Shown piece by piece: positions 24,169-34,800 of a stretch of DNA of 57,431 nucleotides (positions are counted from its first letter, which is position 1; each line of letters starts with the position of its first letter). A program made the translations under genes and the position numbers. The DNA comes from RGIG8748 sp045606045 (GTDB lineage Bacteria; Bacillota; Clostridia; UMGS1810). The DNA lies in contig JAZURE010000053.1 in assembly GCA_045606045.1 (NCBI GenBank), positions 1 through 57,431 on the forward strand, in the 5' to 3' direction. The notes below the pieces were generated by a model. That model saw only the letters and a program-made list of their open reading frames with translations, made no database searches and was not told the origin of the DNA.

Positions 24169-24207
24169 GATACACCAATTTAAGTATGGATTGGTGTATC
24201 TTTTTTT
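24169..24207 (+). terminator. Terminator after upp
   Basis: GATACACCAAT (24169-24179) pairs perfectly with ATTGGTGTATC (24190-24200), followed by seven T. Confidence 0.88.
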
Positions 24208-24234
24208 ATTGAAAAACATGGCTTTTTGTGGTAG

Positions 24235-24260
24235 AATAGATTTAATATGTTAAATCTATT
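24235..24260. repeat. Perfect 11-bp inverted repeat
   Basis: AATAGATTTAA (24235-24245), loop TATG and TTAAATCTATT (24250-24260). It directly precedes the AGCTAAAT array and may mark its boundary. Confidence 0.6.
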
Positions 24261-24261
24261 C

Positions 24262-24440
24262 AGCTAAATTTGCCTGACGGCGAGCTAAATGTGCTAATGC
24301 ACGCTAAATTACTCCGTAGCTAAATTGACCTTCGGTCAGCTAAATGGCGAATTTAATTTAGCTATTCCAAAGGAGTTATTAGCTATCGAATGAAATGAGA
24401 TAATTTAGCTTTGAACGAAGTTCAAAATTTAGCTAAAAAA
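24262..24440 (+). repeat. AGCTAAAT array with mini-hairpins between units
   Basis: AGCTAAAT or a close variant (AGCTATTC, AGCTTTGA, AGCTAAAA) recurs about nine times, roughly every 15-26 nt. The spacers differ but most form tiny hairpins: GCC-tga-CGGC, GTGC-taat-GCAC, GACC-ttc-GGTC, GAAC-gaa-GTTC. The copies are neat at the left and decay to the right. It contains no gene. It resembles an extragenic repeat that accompanies four-helix-bundle protein genes in gut Firmicutes, by recollection only. Confidence 0.6.
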
Positions 24441-24458
24441 TTGATTGGGTGTGAGAAC

Positions 24459-24530
24459 ATGGCAGAAAGCATAATGCTTGATAAAGCAAAAGATTTTGCA
24501 GTTGAAATTATAAATATATGCAAGATCTAA
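24459..24530 (+). pseudogene. Remnant of a four-helix-bundle protein gene
   Basis: A 23-codon frame begins MAESIMLDKAKDFAVEIINI and stops at TAA 24530. This is the typical first helix of the four-helix-bundle proteins related to those in 23S rRNA intervening sequences (usually about 120 residues). The other three helices are absent, so the gene is a truncated stub. The GTGAGAAC upstream is only a weak ribosome site. Functions of the full-length family are poorly known. Confidence 0.5.
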
Positions 24531-24587
24531 ATCAACCATGAATTATAAAGGACATCCTGCAATGGTTTTAGATAGGGAGGTGGTAGT

Positions 24588-25268
24588 ATGAAAAACGATA
24601 CTAAAAAAGCATTTCTAATGGTAACTCTGATAACAGCATTTTGTGTTTTAATGGCAGTAATTGACGGGGTGTTTAAACCTAATTATCTTATAAAATCAAT
24701 AATAAAACTTGTATTGTTCTTAGTATTACCTGCGGTATATCTGTTTTGCTACAAGGACACCAAAATCAAAGAAATATTTATCCTTAGAAAAAGCGGCATT
24801 AAGCTGGCGTGTATCTTGTGCGTTCTGGTTTATACAGTCATTCTGGGCGGATACTTGCTGCTTAAGGATGTTTTTGATTTTTCCAAGGTCACGGGTACAC
24901 TATCCAGCAATATTGGTGTTACGGGAGAAAACTTTGTATTTGTATCGCTCTATATATCTTTTATAAATTCTTTTCTGGAGGAATTTTTCTTCCGCGGTTT
25001 TGCTTTTTTAACTCTTAAAAGAATAACAGGACGAAGATTTGCTTATGTATTTAGTTCAATAGCCTTTGCGCTTTATCATGTAGCAATGATGATTGGCTGG
25101 TTTGGACTTGATGTTTTTCTTGTTATCCTGGCAGGATTATTTGTCGGAGGGCTCATATTTAACTACCTTAACGAGAAAAGCTCAACCATTTACCCGTCCT
25201 GGTTTGTACATATGTTTTCAAACTTTGCTATAAACACAGTGGGATTTATGCTTTTTGGAATTATCTGA
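24588..25268 (+). CDS. CPBP family intramembrane metalloprotease
   Basis: The product has 226 residues with about seven membrane spans. The three CPBP/CAAX-like motifs are present: EEFFFRGF (about residues 125-132), FALYHVAM (about 160-167) and the late histidine in WFVHMFSNFAIN (about 205-216). Such proteins cleave membrane or prenylated substrates, and some confer bacteriocin self-immunity. GGGAGGTGG precedes the ATG. It stands alone between the repeat array and nudC. Confidence 0.85.
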   Translation: MKNDTKKAFLMVTLITAFCVLMAVIDGVFKPNYLIKSIIKLVLFLVLPAVYLFCYKDTKIKEIFILRKSGIKLACILCVLVYTVILGGYLLLKDVFDFSKVTGTLSSNIGVTGENFVFVSLYISFINSFLEEFFFRGFAFLTLKRITGRRFAYVFSSIAFALYHVAMMIGWFGLDVFLVILAGLFVGGLIFNYLNEKSSTIYPSWFVHMFSNFAINTVGFMLFGII

Positions 25269-25516
25269 TAATAGACTTTTATAAAGTATCACAAGATGGT
25301 GTCTTGACGAAGACCTTGATTTAAAAAGCGCTTTGCAGATTATCTTATTTTAGAGTATGGCTTGTGTGAAAAGTGCGTGCTTGTAGGCGATTTATTCATA
25401 AGACGCCCAATTGGATAAAAAAATCGTTCAGTTACAAAAAATAATATGTATTATAAGACATAAATTCCTATAGACTACATTTTGTATGTGATAATAGAAA
25501 AAAGAGAGGAAAACAA

Positions 25517-26356
25517 ATGCTTCAGGATTTATCATTTGGAAAACTGGAAAATCAATACAAGAATATTTTACCTCGGGATGAAGACACCATCCTGTGCTTT
25601 AGAAACAGGGATGTCCTCATGCTTAAAGCATCGGACGGCTCTGTGGCATTTCCTAAGTACAACGAAATCTCGTCTTGCACAGGCGGAGCTTTCCGCTATG
25701 TGTTTACCATGCAGGACACAAAATATTTTTTGTATATGTTTGGAGAGATAGAGCTTTCCGCACACAACTATACCTACATTCCCGTATCGGAATTAAGAAA
25801 GATAGAAACCAAGGATGCGTGCTTTGCCGTAATGACGGCTTTGCATCTTAATGAGTGGTATCGTAAGCACCGATACTGCGGTTGTTGTGCTCATGAGACC
25901 GCGCACGATGACAAGGAGCGCATGCTCTACTGCCCAAATTGCGGGAATATGATATTTCCCGTGATTTGCCCTGCGGTTATAATTGCGCTCACAGATGGGG
26001 ACAGACTGCTTCTTAGTAAATATGCAGGAAGAAGCTATTCCCGATACGCACTTTTGGCGGGATATACCGAAATAGGCGAAACCCTCGAGCAGACCGTTGA
26101 GCGTGAGGTTATGGAGGAGGTAGGTCTTAAGGTAAAGAACATCCGTTACTACAAGAGTCAGCCTTGGGGAGTAGACGGAAGCGTGCTTATGGGATTCTAC
26201 TGCGACCTTAGTGGAGACGATACCATACATCTTGACGAAACAGAGCTTTCTCTTGCCCAGTGGCACAATAGATACAGTCTTCCTGCACACGACGACGGCA
26301 TAAGTCTTACAAGGGAAATGATAAGGATATTTGAAGAGGGCAAAGAGCCAAAATGA
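25517..26356 (+). CDS. nudC: NAD+ diphosphatase / NAD-decapping Nudix hydrolase
   Basis: The product has 279 residues. A four-cysteine zinc ribbon (CGCCAHE...CPNCGN, about 120-143) precedes the Nudix box GYTEIGETLEQTVEREVMEE-VG (about 172-193) and the NudC signature SQPW (about 206-209). In NudC enzymes these residues cleave NAD(H) and NAD-capped RNA. After SQPW the usual PFPxS is replaced by GVDGS, a small deviation. The 250-nt gap upstream shows no other gene. Confidence 0.87.
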   Translation: MLQDLSFGKLENQYKNILPRDEDTILCFRNRDVLMLKASDGSVAFPKYNEISSCTGGAFRYVFTMQDTKYFLYMFGEIELSAHNYTYIPVSELRKIETKDACFAVMTALHLNEWYRKHRYCGCCAHETAHDDKERMLYCPNCGNMIFPVICPAVIIALTDGDRLLLSKYAGRSYSRYALLAGYTEIGETLEQTVEREVMEEVGLKVKNIRYYKSQPWGVDGSVLMGFYCDLSGDDTIHLDETELSLAQWHNRYSLPAHDDGISLTREMIRIFEEGKEPK

Positions 26357-26372
26357 TAATAGGTCAATAAGA

Positions 26373-26401
26373 TTGATTTTATACTTTTACAGTGTTATAA
26401 T
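26373..26401 (+). promoter_or_regulatory. SigA promoter of sbcDC operon
   Basis: TTGATT (26373-26378), 17 nt, extended TG and TATAAT (26396-26401). Confidence 0.75.
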
Positions 26402-26425
26402 GAGTTTATATTTTGGAGGAGTATA

Positions 26426-27562
26426 ATGAAATTTGTGCATTTATCGGATCTTCACATAGGAAAAAGAGTAAACGAATATTCCTTGCTCGAAGACCAACAG
26501 TACATACTTACTCAAATAATAAATATAATCGATGAAGAAAAGCCCGATGCAGTAATCATTGCAGGCGATGTGTACGACAAGGCGGTTCCGTCTGCAGAGG
26601 CAGTTGAACTTTTTGATGATTTCCTTGTGCGTTTATCTAAGCGAAAGCTTAAGGTGTTTGTAATAAGCGGAAATCACGATTCTCCCGAGCGCATAGCCTT
26701 TGGCGGAAGAATTATGGCACCTGCGGGCATATATATGTCACCCGTTTATAACGGCTTTGTAGATAAGATTGTACTTAGCGATGAATTTGGCAAAATAAAT
26801 GTGTGGATGCTTCCTTTTGTAAAGCCTGCTCATGTGCGTAAGTTTACAGAAGAGGATATATCATCCTATACCGATGCCGTAAGGCTTGCAATAAGTAAGT
26901 TTGATATAGATAAAACCGAGCGCAATGTGCTTATTACCCATCAGTTTGTAACGGGTGCACAGAGGACAGAATCGGAGGAGATATCCGTAGGCGGATTAGA
27001 TGATGTGGATGTTTCGGTTTTCGGTGATTTCGACTACACGGCACTTGGGCACATTCACCGTGCACAAAACTGCAAAACCGAGAGGGTGCGCTACTGCGGA
27101 ACACCTCTCAAATATTCTTTCTCCGAGGCAAACGATGAAAAGAGTGTTACTGTGGTCGAATTAAAGGAAAAGGAAAATCTGAATGTAAGAACAGTTCCGC
27201 TTATTCCCATGCGGGATATGGCAGAAATCAAGGGTAAATATGAGGAAATCATGCTTTTGGATTTCTATAAGGATACTACCTACAATGAAGACTATACTCA
27301 CATAACTCTTACCGATGAGGAAGAAATTCCTGATGCAATAGGTAAGCTTCGCACGGTTTATCACAACCTTATGAAGCTTGATTATGATAATATCCGCACA
27401 CGCAGTTTCAACTCTGTAGACGGTATAGAAAATATAGAACAAAAATCTCCGTATGAGCATTTTTCTTGCTTTTATGAAATACAGAATAACAAACCTCTAA
27501 GCTGTGAGCAGAGAGACTTTGTACAAGCTCTTATAGGCAATGTATGGGAGGAAGATATGTGA
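26426..27562 (+). CDS. sbcD: Exonuclease subunit SbcD (Mre11-like)
   Basis: The product has 378 residues. The calcineurin-like phosphoesterase motifs are HLSDLHIGK (5-13), AGDVYD (about 47-52), SGNHDSPE (about 90-97), THQF and GHIHRAQ (about 210-216). With SbcC it forms the nuclease that opens DNA hairpins and processes blocked ends. GGAGG precedes the ATG. It overlaps the sbcC GTG start by 4 nt. Confidence 0.95.
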   Translation: MKFVHLSDLHIGKRVNEYSLLEDQQYILTQIINIIDEEKPDAVIIAGDVYDKAVPSAEAVELFDDFLVRLSKRKLKVFVISGNHDSPERIAFGGRIMAPAGIYMSPVYNGFVDKIVLSDEFGKINVWMLPFVKPAHVRKFTEEDISSYTDAVRLAISKFDIDKTERNVLITHQFVTGAQRTESEEISVGGLDDVDVSVFGDFDYTALGHIHRAQNCKTERVRYCGTPLKYSFSEANDEKSVTVVELKEKENLNVRTVPLIPMRDMAEIKGKYEEIMLLDFYKDTTYNEDYTHITLTDEEEIPDAIGKLRTVYHNLMKLDYDNIRTRSFNSVDGIENIEQKSPYEHFSCFYEIQNNKPLSCEQRDFVQALIGNVWEEDM

Positions 27563-30306
27563 GACCGATTAAACTTATAATGTCTGCCTTCGGTCCTTAT
27601 GCCGACAGGGTAGAAATCGACCTTGACAAGTTGGGGCACAGAGGACTTTATCTTATAACAGGAGATACGGGCGCAGGCAAAACCACCATATTCGATGCTA
27701 TAACATATGCGCTTTTTGGAAAAGCAAGCGGTGAGAACAGAGAAGTCTCCATGCTACGTTCCAAATATGCAAATCCCGAAACACCTACTGAGGTGGAATT
27801 GTATTTTTCGTGCAATGGCAAAGAGTACTACATAAAGAGAAATCCTGAGTATCAACGCCCCAAAAGCCGCGGCGAAGGGTTTACCTTACAAAAAGCAGAT
27901 GCATATCTTGAGTATCCCGACGGCAAGGTTGTAACAAAGCTCAAGGATGTGGACAGCGCCGTTACCGATATCCTCGGTATCGACAGAAATCAGTTTACAC
28001 AGATTTCCATGATAGCACAGGGTGATTTTTTAAAGCTTCTTTTTGCATCTACCGAAGAGCGAAAAAAGATATTTCAGAAGCTTTTCAAAACCAGCAACTA
28101 CTATGCCCTGCAGGAGAGGTTAAAAGCAGAGTCGGGCAAGCTGGGATATGAATATGATGCCATAAAACTAAGTATTGAGCAGTATATAAATGGTATAGTC
28201 TGCGGTGAGGATGATGCTCTTCGGATTAAGGTAAAAGAAGCAAAGGAAAACCGCCTGAGCATATCGGAAACCATAGAGGTTTTGGAAAAAATAATAGAAA
28301 ATGACATACTTGCCGAAGAAAAACACAGTAATAAACTGGCAGATTTGGACAGAGAATTAGAGGAAATTGCAGGTGTGTTGGCACAGGCAAACACTATAAT
28401 TACGGCAAAGGAAGCCTTGAAAAAGGCCAAGGAAGAGCTTGAAGAAGCGGAGAATTTGAGGTTAAGTCTTTCAAAGCAGTTGGAGTCGGAGCAAGGCCAA
28501 AGGGAAGAAATAGATGCCGTTGTAAAAAGAATCGCATCAATCGATGCCCAAATGCCGTATTACGATGAGTTGGACTCAAAAAAAGGTCAGTTATCCGCTT
28601 TGAACATATCTGTAAACACAAGTGTTAAAAATCTTGATGTTAAAACAAAAGAGAAGCAGAGAATAAAAGAGAAAATAACAGAGCTTGAAGAAAAGATAAA
28701 ATCGCTTGTAAATATAAGTGTCAACAAAGCTAAGATTGAGGCAGACTACAGAGAGCTTTCAGCTAAAAAGGATTCTCTTGACATTCTTGAATTAAAGATT
28801 AATGAACTGTATAGTCTTGAATTGCAATTAAAAGAAGCACAGGATGATTATAGGTTAAAGTCGGAAACAGCCGCCAAGCATAAAAAGGTATATGACAGTC
28901 TCAACAGGGCATATCTTGATGAGCAGGCGGGTATTCTTGCCCAATCTCTTTCAGATGATATGCCGTGTCCTGTATGCGGTTCTTTGTCTCATCCAAAACC
29001 TGCCGCAAAGTCTTCCAAGGCACCTACAAGACAAGAGGTAGAAAATGCAAAAAAGGCTTACGAATACTCGCATGGCAAAGAGAGCGAGGCAAGCCTTAAG
29101 GCAGGAAGACTCAGAGGAATTGTTACAGAAAAGAAATCATCACTTTCGGAGGCTTCTGCCAAGCTTATAGGAGACGGAGATTTCAAAGCACAAAAAGAGA
29201 ATATCAAAAACGCTCTCTCTAAATTGGAGAAAGCTCTATCCGATATACAAAGCAAAGAGGCTTTAAGGATTCAGGCGGAGGAATTGTTGCCAAAAGAAAT
29301 GCAAAGGCTTGAAAATTGTGAAAGAGAACTGTCGGTATTGACGGAACAAATTTCCAAAAGCAAGGCAATATCGGATAGTTTCGAAAAGAGAATTGGAGAA
29401 CTTGCCGATACTCTCATGTTTGAAAGCAAATCTACGGCAAACACCCATAGGACAAAGCTTGCATTTCAGAAATCGGAATTGGAAACGGTTTTAAAGAATG
29501 CACACGATTCCTTCGATGAAAACGAAAAGCAAATAGCTTCCATAAAAACAAAAATAGAAGAAAACAGAAAGTTCCTTTTGAACACAGAGGAACGTGATAC
29601 ATCCTCTGATGTAGTAATGCAAAAAGAGCTAAAGGCAAAAAAGGAAGAAATCCTTGCTTTGCAAAAGACGGTACACACAAGAATAAGTGCAAATGTTCTG
29701 TCTTTAAATAATATAAGGCTCAAAGCCGAGGATATAAAGAATGTTGAAGCGAAATGGATGTGGGTTAAAAACCTTTCCAACACGGCAAACGGCAACCTCG
29801 TCGGTAAGGAAAAGGTAATGCTCGAAACATATATCCAAATGACATATTTCGACAGAATTATAAGGCGTGCAAACACACGGTTTCTTGTAATGTCGGGCGG
29901 TCAATATGAGCTTAGAAGAAGAAAAGAGGCAGAAAATAACCGCAGTCAGACAGGACTTGAACTTGATGTAATAGATTACTACAACGGCACGCTGCGAAGT
30001 GTGAAAACCCTGTCGGGCGGTGAGGCTTTCAAGGCATCACTTTCGCTTGCGCTCGGACTTTCGGATGAGGTTCAGTCCTCGGCGGGGGGAATTAAGCTTG
30101 ATACCATGTTTGTAGATGAAGGCTTTGGCTCACTGGATGAGGAGTCTCTCTCGCAGGCACTAAGAGCTCTTTCGTCACTTGCAGAGGGCAACAGGCTTGT
30201 GGGAATTATTTCACATGTAAAGGAGCTTAAGGACCGTATAGATAACAAGATAGTTGTAACTAAGGAAAAAGACGGCAAAAGCAGAGCTTGTGTCATTTGT
30301 GATTAA
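27559..30306 (+). CDS. sbcC: Exonuclease subunit SbcC (Rad50-like ATPase)
   Basis: The product has 915 residues. A GTG start at 27559 is chosen because GGAGG lies 7 nt upstream and it overlaps the sbcD stop. The P-loop GDTGAGKTT lies near residue 35, long coiled coils follow, and the zinc hook CPVC lies at 470-473. The C-terminal half of the ATPase has the signature LSGGEAFKASLSLALGLS and Walker B MFVDEGFGSLDEE. It folds back to bring the two ATPase halves together and holds SbcD. Confidence 0.95.
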   Translation: MRPIKLIMSAFGPYADRVEIDLDKLGHRGLYLITGDTGAGKTTIFDAITYALFGKASGENREVSMLRSKYANPETPTEVELYFSCNGKEYYIKRNPEYQRPKSRGEGFTLQKADAYLEYPDGKVVTKLKDVDSAVTDILGIDRNQFTQISMIAQGDFLKLLFASTEERKKIFQKLFKTSNYYALQERLKAESGKLGYEYDAIKLSIEQYINGIVCGEDDALRIKVKEAKENRLSISETIEVLEKIIENDILAEEKHSNKLADLDRELEEIAGVLAQANTIITAKEALKKAKEELEEAENLRLSLSKQLESEQGQREEIDAVVKRIASIDAQMPYYDELDSKKGQLSALNISVNTSVKNLDVKTKEKQRIKEKITELEEKIKSLVNISVNKAKIEADYRELSAKKDSLDILELKINELYSLELQLKEAQDDYRLKSETAAKHKKVYDSLNRAYLDEQAGILAQSLSDDMPCPVCGSLSHPKPAAKSSKAPTRQEVENAKKAYEYSHGKESEASLKAGRLRGIVTEKKSSLSEASAKLIGDGDFKAQKENIKNALSKLEKALSDIQSKEALRIQAEELLPKEMQRLENCERELSVLTEQISKSKAISDSFEKRIGELADTLMFESKSTANTHRTKLAFQKSELETVLKNAHDSFDENEKQIASIKTKIEENRKFLLNTEERDTSSDVVMQKELKAKKEEILALQKTVHTRISANVLSLNNIRLKAEDIKNVEAKWMWVKNLSNTANGNLVGKEKVMLETYIQMTYFDRIIRRANTRFLVMSGGQYELRRRKEAENNRSQTGLELDVIDYYNGTLRSVKTLSGGEAFKASLSLALGLSDEVQSSAGGIKLDTMFVDEGFGSLDEESLSQALRALSSLAEGNRLVGIISHVKELKDRIDNKIVVTKEKDGKSRACVICD

Positions 30307-30316
30307 TGGTGATAGA

Positions 30317-31240
30317 ATGAACTTATATTTTGCGCCTCTTGAGGGCATCACAGGTTATATATACCGCAATACCCATGCAGAGCTTTTCGGCGGTTGCGAT
30401 GCGTATTATGCGCCTTTTATAACACCTGTAGAAAACGAAAAATTAAACAAAAAATGCCTTAGGGACATCTTGCCCGAAAATAACAAATGCGGTAATTTGA
30501 GGGTACAGCTTCTTTCGAATAATCCAAAAACATATTTTAAGTTTGAGGACGAAATTCTGCCTATGGGTTACAGCGAGATAAATGTAAATTTGGGCTGTCC
30601 CTCGGGTACTGTGGTAAAGAAGGGCAGAGGTGCAGGCTTTTTGAGGGACACATCGCAGATGTCGGAATTTTTCCGTGAGGTTTTTGAAAGAAACAAGGTG
30701 AATATTTCCGTAAAAACAAGGATAGGATTTTACGACAAGGAAGAATATGAAAATCTTATGGATGTGTACAATGGATTTACGCTAAAGAGCCTTATCGTTC
30801 ACCCCCGAACCCGTGAGGATTATTATAAGGGCGAGGTACACATGGATGTGTTTGGTAAGATGTACAATAAAAGCCGAAACCCCGTTTGCTACAACGGCGA
30901 TATAAGAAGTGTGAAGGACTTCAAATCGGTATCGGACAGCTTTTCGGATTTGGAGGGCATTATGATAGGCAGGGGCGCAGTTGCAAATCCTGCAATTTTC
31001 CGCGAGATAAAGGGCGGTAATCCTCTTGAAACACAAGAGCTTACAGAGTTTTCCCATGTTCTTGGAGAGAGGTATTACGAAGTGTTAAAGTCCGATATGT
31101 ACACTCTGCATAAGCTTAAGGAAATATGGCTTTATATGCTCACAAACTATCCCGAGGAAAAGAAGATTACAAAGGCAGTAAAAAAGTCATCTACCGTCTC
31201 ACAACTTCACGAAGCGGTGAAATTACTGCCTGATATATAA
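30317..31240 (+). CDS. dus: tRNA-dihydrouridine synthase
   Basis: The product has 307 residues. ATG 30317 is used, since the earlier GTG 30290 overlaps sbcC. The FMN TIM barrel begins YFAPLEGITGYIYRN, the catalytic cysteine lies in NVNLGCPSGTVVKKGRGAGF, and HPRTRE and GDIRS(V) plus MIGRGAVANP bind flavin and phosphate. It reduces uridines in the tRNA D-loop. Which Dus subgroup it belongs to is unclear. It starts 10 nt after sbcC. Confidence 0.9.
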   Translation: MNLYFAPLEGITGYIYRNTHAELFGGCDAYYAPFITPVENEKLNKKCLRDILPENNKCGNLRVQLLSNNPKTYFKFEDEILPMGYSEINVNLGCPSGTVVKKGRGAGFLRDTSQMSEFFREVFERNKVNISVKTRIGFYDKEEYENLMDVYNGFTLKSLIVHPRTREDYYKGEVHMDVFGKMYNKSRNPVCYNGDIRSVKDFKSVSDSFSDLEGIMIGRGAVANPAIFREIKGGNPLETQELTEFSHVLGERYYEVLKSDMYTLHKLKEIWLYMLTNYPEEKKITKAVKKSSTVSQLHEAVKLLPDI

Positions 31241-31251
31241 GGAGACTAACT

Positions 31252-31824
31252 ATGTATCTTATAGCAGGACTCGGCAACCCCGAGAAAAAATACGATGCCA
31301 CAAGGCACAATATAGGCTTTGAGACTGTGGATTTAATAGCGCATAAGCTAAATATCGGCATAACAAAGCTCAAACACAAGGCACTCTTTGGAGAGGGCTT
31401 TATAGGAAGCGAAAAGGTAATACTCGCAAAACCGCAGACCTACATGAATTTAAGCGGCGAGAGCATAAGGGATATGGCATCTTTCTATAAAATCCCTGCA
31501 GAAAACATAATAATAATATGCGACGACATAAATTTGGAAACAGGCCGCATAAGAATAAGACCAAAGGGAAGTGACGGCGGCCACAACGGATTAAAATCCA
31601 TCATATATCAGCTTGCAGACGATGGTTTTATCCGCATAAGAATGGGAGTGGGCGCACCAGAGGGTGAGCATTACAACCTTGTCGATTATGTACTTGGTAA
31701 GTTCTCCAAGGAGGAGATAGAAGTCCTCACCGACACAGCAAACAGAGTGGCAGATGCGGTGGAATGTATCATCAAAAACGATGTTTCTGCTGCTATGAAT
31801 AGATTCAACGGAGCTAAAAAATGA
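31252..31824 (+). CDS. pth: Peptidyl-tRNA hydrolase
   Basis: The product has 190 residues. It starts MYLIAGLGNPEKKYDATRHN, with catalytic H20 in RHNIGF and the signatures KPQTYMNLSGES (about 62-73), DDINLETGRIRIR and GSDGGHNGLKS. It releases peptidyl-tRNAs that drop off the ribosome. The end overlaps the mfd start by 4 nt, the widespread pth-mfd pair. Confidence 0.97.
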   Translation: MYLIAGLGNPEKKYDATRHNIGFETVDLIAHKLNIGITKLKHKALFGEGFIGSEKVILAKPQTYMNLSGESIRDMASFYKIPAENIIIICDDINLETGRIRIRPKGSDGGHNGLKSIIYQLADDGFIRIRMGVGAPEGEHYNLVDYVLGKFSKEEIEVLTDTANRVADAVECIIKNDVSAAMNRFNGAKK

Positions 31825-34800
31825 ACACCTTTAAGCTATTGCTCGACGGCATGAATGAGTTTGACTCACTGTGCACACATGTCCGAAAAGGAAATGGATA
31901 TGTGCATGCCTTAGGCGTATCCGCAAGTCAGAAAAACCATCTTATATATGCTCTCGCAGAGCACACAGATGCCAAGTGCGTTGTGGTTGTGCCCGACGAA
32001 ATCGAAGCAGGAAGGACACTAAGGGAGCTGTCGTTCCTCTCTTCGCATGCGGCAATATATTTTCCGCCCCGAGAGTACCTTTACTACGATGTGGATGTAT
32101 CCAACAGAAAGGGAGAGTTTTCCAGACTTTCGGCACTTGCAAACATAAAAGATGCCAAATATATAGTTACCACCGTATCGGCACTTTCATCGTACACACT
32201 TCCGAGCTATATATATACCGAAAATTCTATTACCGTAGATATGGACTTTTGCATGGATATGGAAAAGTTCATAGAGCAGCTTGCCTATATGGGATATGCA
32301 AGAGTAAGCTCTGTAGAGAGTGTGGGTCAGTATTCTGTCAGGGGTTCTATAGTGGATGTATATCCACCGGGAAGCGAAAATCCCGCAAGAATTGAATTTT
32401 GGGGCGATGACATAGATTCCATAAGGACATTTTCATCGCAAACACAGCTTTCGCTTGATAGTGCGGACTCGGTATTTATATGCCCTGCAAGAGAGCTTAT
32501 ATACGATAAAGGCAAAGCACTTGAGGTTGCGGAGAAGATAAAGGAATTAAAGAATGAAAACCTCATGCGCGATGCGGAAAAACTTTGCCAGAATCACTAT
32601 TTCCATTCCAACGATAAGTATCTTGGCTATTTCTATGACACGATACCTACACTTTTTGATTATTTAGAGCCAAATACATTCTATGTACTTACCGAGCCAA
32701 AGGAACTGAAAAGTAAATTTGACCTGTGGTACAAGGAACAGAATGAGATTATCACATCCCTTATGGATAAGGGACTCTTTCCGCGTGTAAACGGAGACTA
32801 CTATATTACCTATGGCGATATAGTAAGACGGAGCGAAAAATCCCCTTGCATAACACTTAGTGCCCTGTCTCACACAACACCCGACATCCGCCCAAAAGAT
32901 ATTATCTCTATGAGCGCCAAGACCATTCGTTCATACGCAGATAACGCACAGTATATGGTAGATGATATAGTTTTCTGGAAGAAGAATTCTTTCAGAGTTG
33001 TTGTGCTTTTGGGTACAGATACAAAGATACAAAACCTTACCGAGCTTTTGGCAGGGCAGGGTATTACTGCCGTTTATCTTGAAAATGCAGACAAAGTTCC
33101 CGATTTTGGTGAGGTCTTCATAGTGAAGGGAACACTTGAGCGTGGATTTGAATACCCATCTGTAAAGACTGCCCTTGTAACCGATGGCGAGCCCCAATCG
33201 CAAAGACGCCGCAAGCCTAAACCAAAGGATTCCAGGGATGCCATAAAGAGCTTCGATGAAATCACGGTGGGCGACTATGTAGTTCACCGCACCCACGGTG
33301 TCGGTAAATATGTGGGCATACATCAGCTCGAGGTACAGGGTGTAATCCGCGATTATCTAAAGATTAAATACAAGGGCACAGACTGCCTGTATGTACCTGT
33401 AGAACAGCTCGATATGCTGTATAAACATTCTTCAACCGAGGAAAAAAGCGTCAAACTCAACAGTCTTGGCGGGACCATGTGGCAAAAGACCGTTACAAAG
33501 GTCAAGGAGAGTGTGGCGCAGCTTGCTGAGGATATGATTAAGCTTTATGCAGAGAGAAGCCGTCTCAAAGGCCATGTTTTCCCAAAGGATACCGACTGGC
33601 AGAGGCAGTTTGAGGGCGATTTTCTGTATGACGAAACTCCCGATCAGCTAAGGTGTATAGAGGAAGTCAAAAAAGACATGGAAGACGGCAAATGCATGGA
33701 TAGGCTTCTGTGCGGTGATGTGGGCTACGGCAAGACCGAGGTGGCGCTTCGTGCGGCATTTAAAACAGTAATGGACGGAATGCAGGTTGCATATCTTGTC
33801 CCCACCACAATCCTTGCTTCTCAGCACTACAATACCTTTATGTCACGAATGAAGGAGTATTGTATAAATGTGGAAATGCTGAGCCGTTTCCGCACCAAAA
33901 AACAGCAGGAAAAGATTATAAAGAAGCTGGAAACGGGCGAAGTGGATGTTGTCATAGGAACTCACCGCATACTTCAAAAGGATGTAAAATTCAAGTCCCT
34001 GGGTCTTCTCATAATAGACGAAGAACAGCGTTTCGGAGTGGGCCACAAAGAAAAACTCAAGGAAATAAAGAAGGATGTAAATGTTCTTACCCTAAGTGCT
34101 ACGCCTATCCCGCGAACACTCAATATGGCGATGATGGGAATACGCGACTTGAGTGTACTCGCATCACCGCCAAACGACAGAGCGCCTGTACAGACATTTG
34201 TAATGGAGTACAATCCCATTGTTGTACAAAACGCCATCCAGAGAGAGCTTGCGCGCGGAGGTCAGGTGTACTATCTTTACAATAGGGTAGAGAGCATAGA
34301 CAGGGTTGCATTTAAGATAAGCGAGCTTGTACCCGAGGCGAGAGTAAGCGTAGCACACGGGAAAATGACCGAAACAGAGCTTGAAAATATAATGCTCGAT
34401 CTTATAGACGGTAATATAGATGTTCTCGTATGCACTACTATTATAGAGACGGGACTTGATGTTCCCAATGTAAATACCATAATTGTAGAAAATGCCGATT
34501 GCCTTGGACTCTCTCAGCTATATCAGCTAAAGGGCAGAGTAGGACGCTCGAACAGACTTTCTTTTGCGTACTTTACCTATCACGAGGGTAAGGTGCTCGA
34601 TAAGATAGCCCAGAAGCGCCTTGGCGCCATAAGGGAGTTTACGGAATTCGGCTCGGGCTTTAAGATTGCTCTTCGTGACTTGGAGATAAGGGGAGCAGGA
34701 AATATTCTCGGCAAGCAGCAACACGGCAATATGAATCTTGTAGGCTACGATATGTACTGTCTGCTTTTGGAACAGGCGGTAAAGGAACTTAGGGGCGAAG

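Noticed and set aside
24262..24440. AGCTAAAT array as a CRISPR
   Set aside because: The repeated box is only about 8 nt, spacers vary and are self-complementary, and no cas gene is present.
25269..25516. Possible decayed gene between the CPBP protease and nudC
   Set aside because: All frames are interrupted and no family resemblance could be supported.
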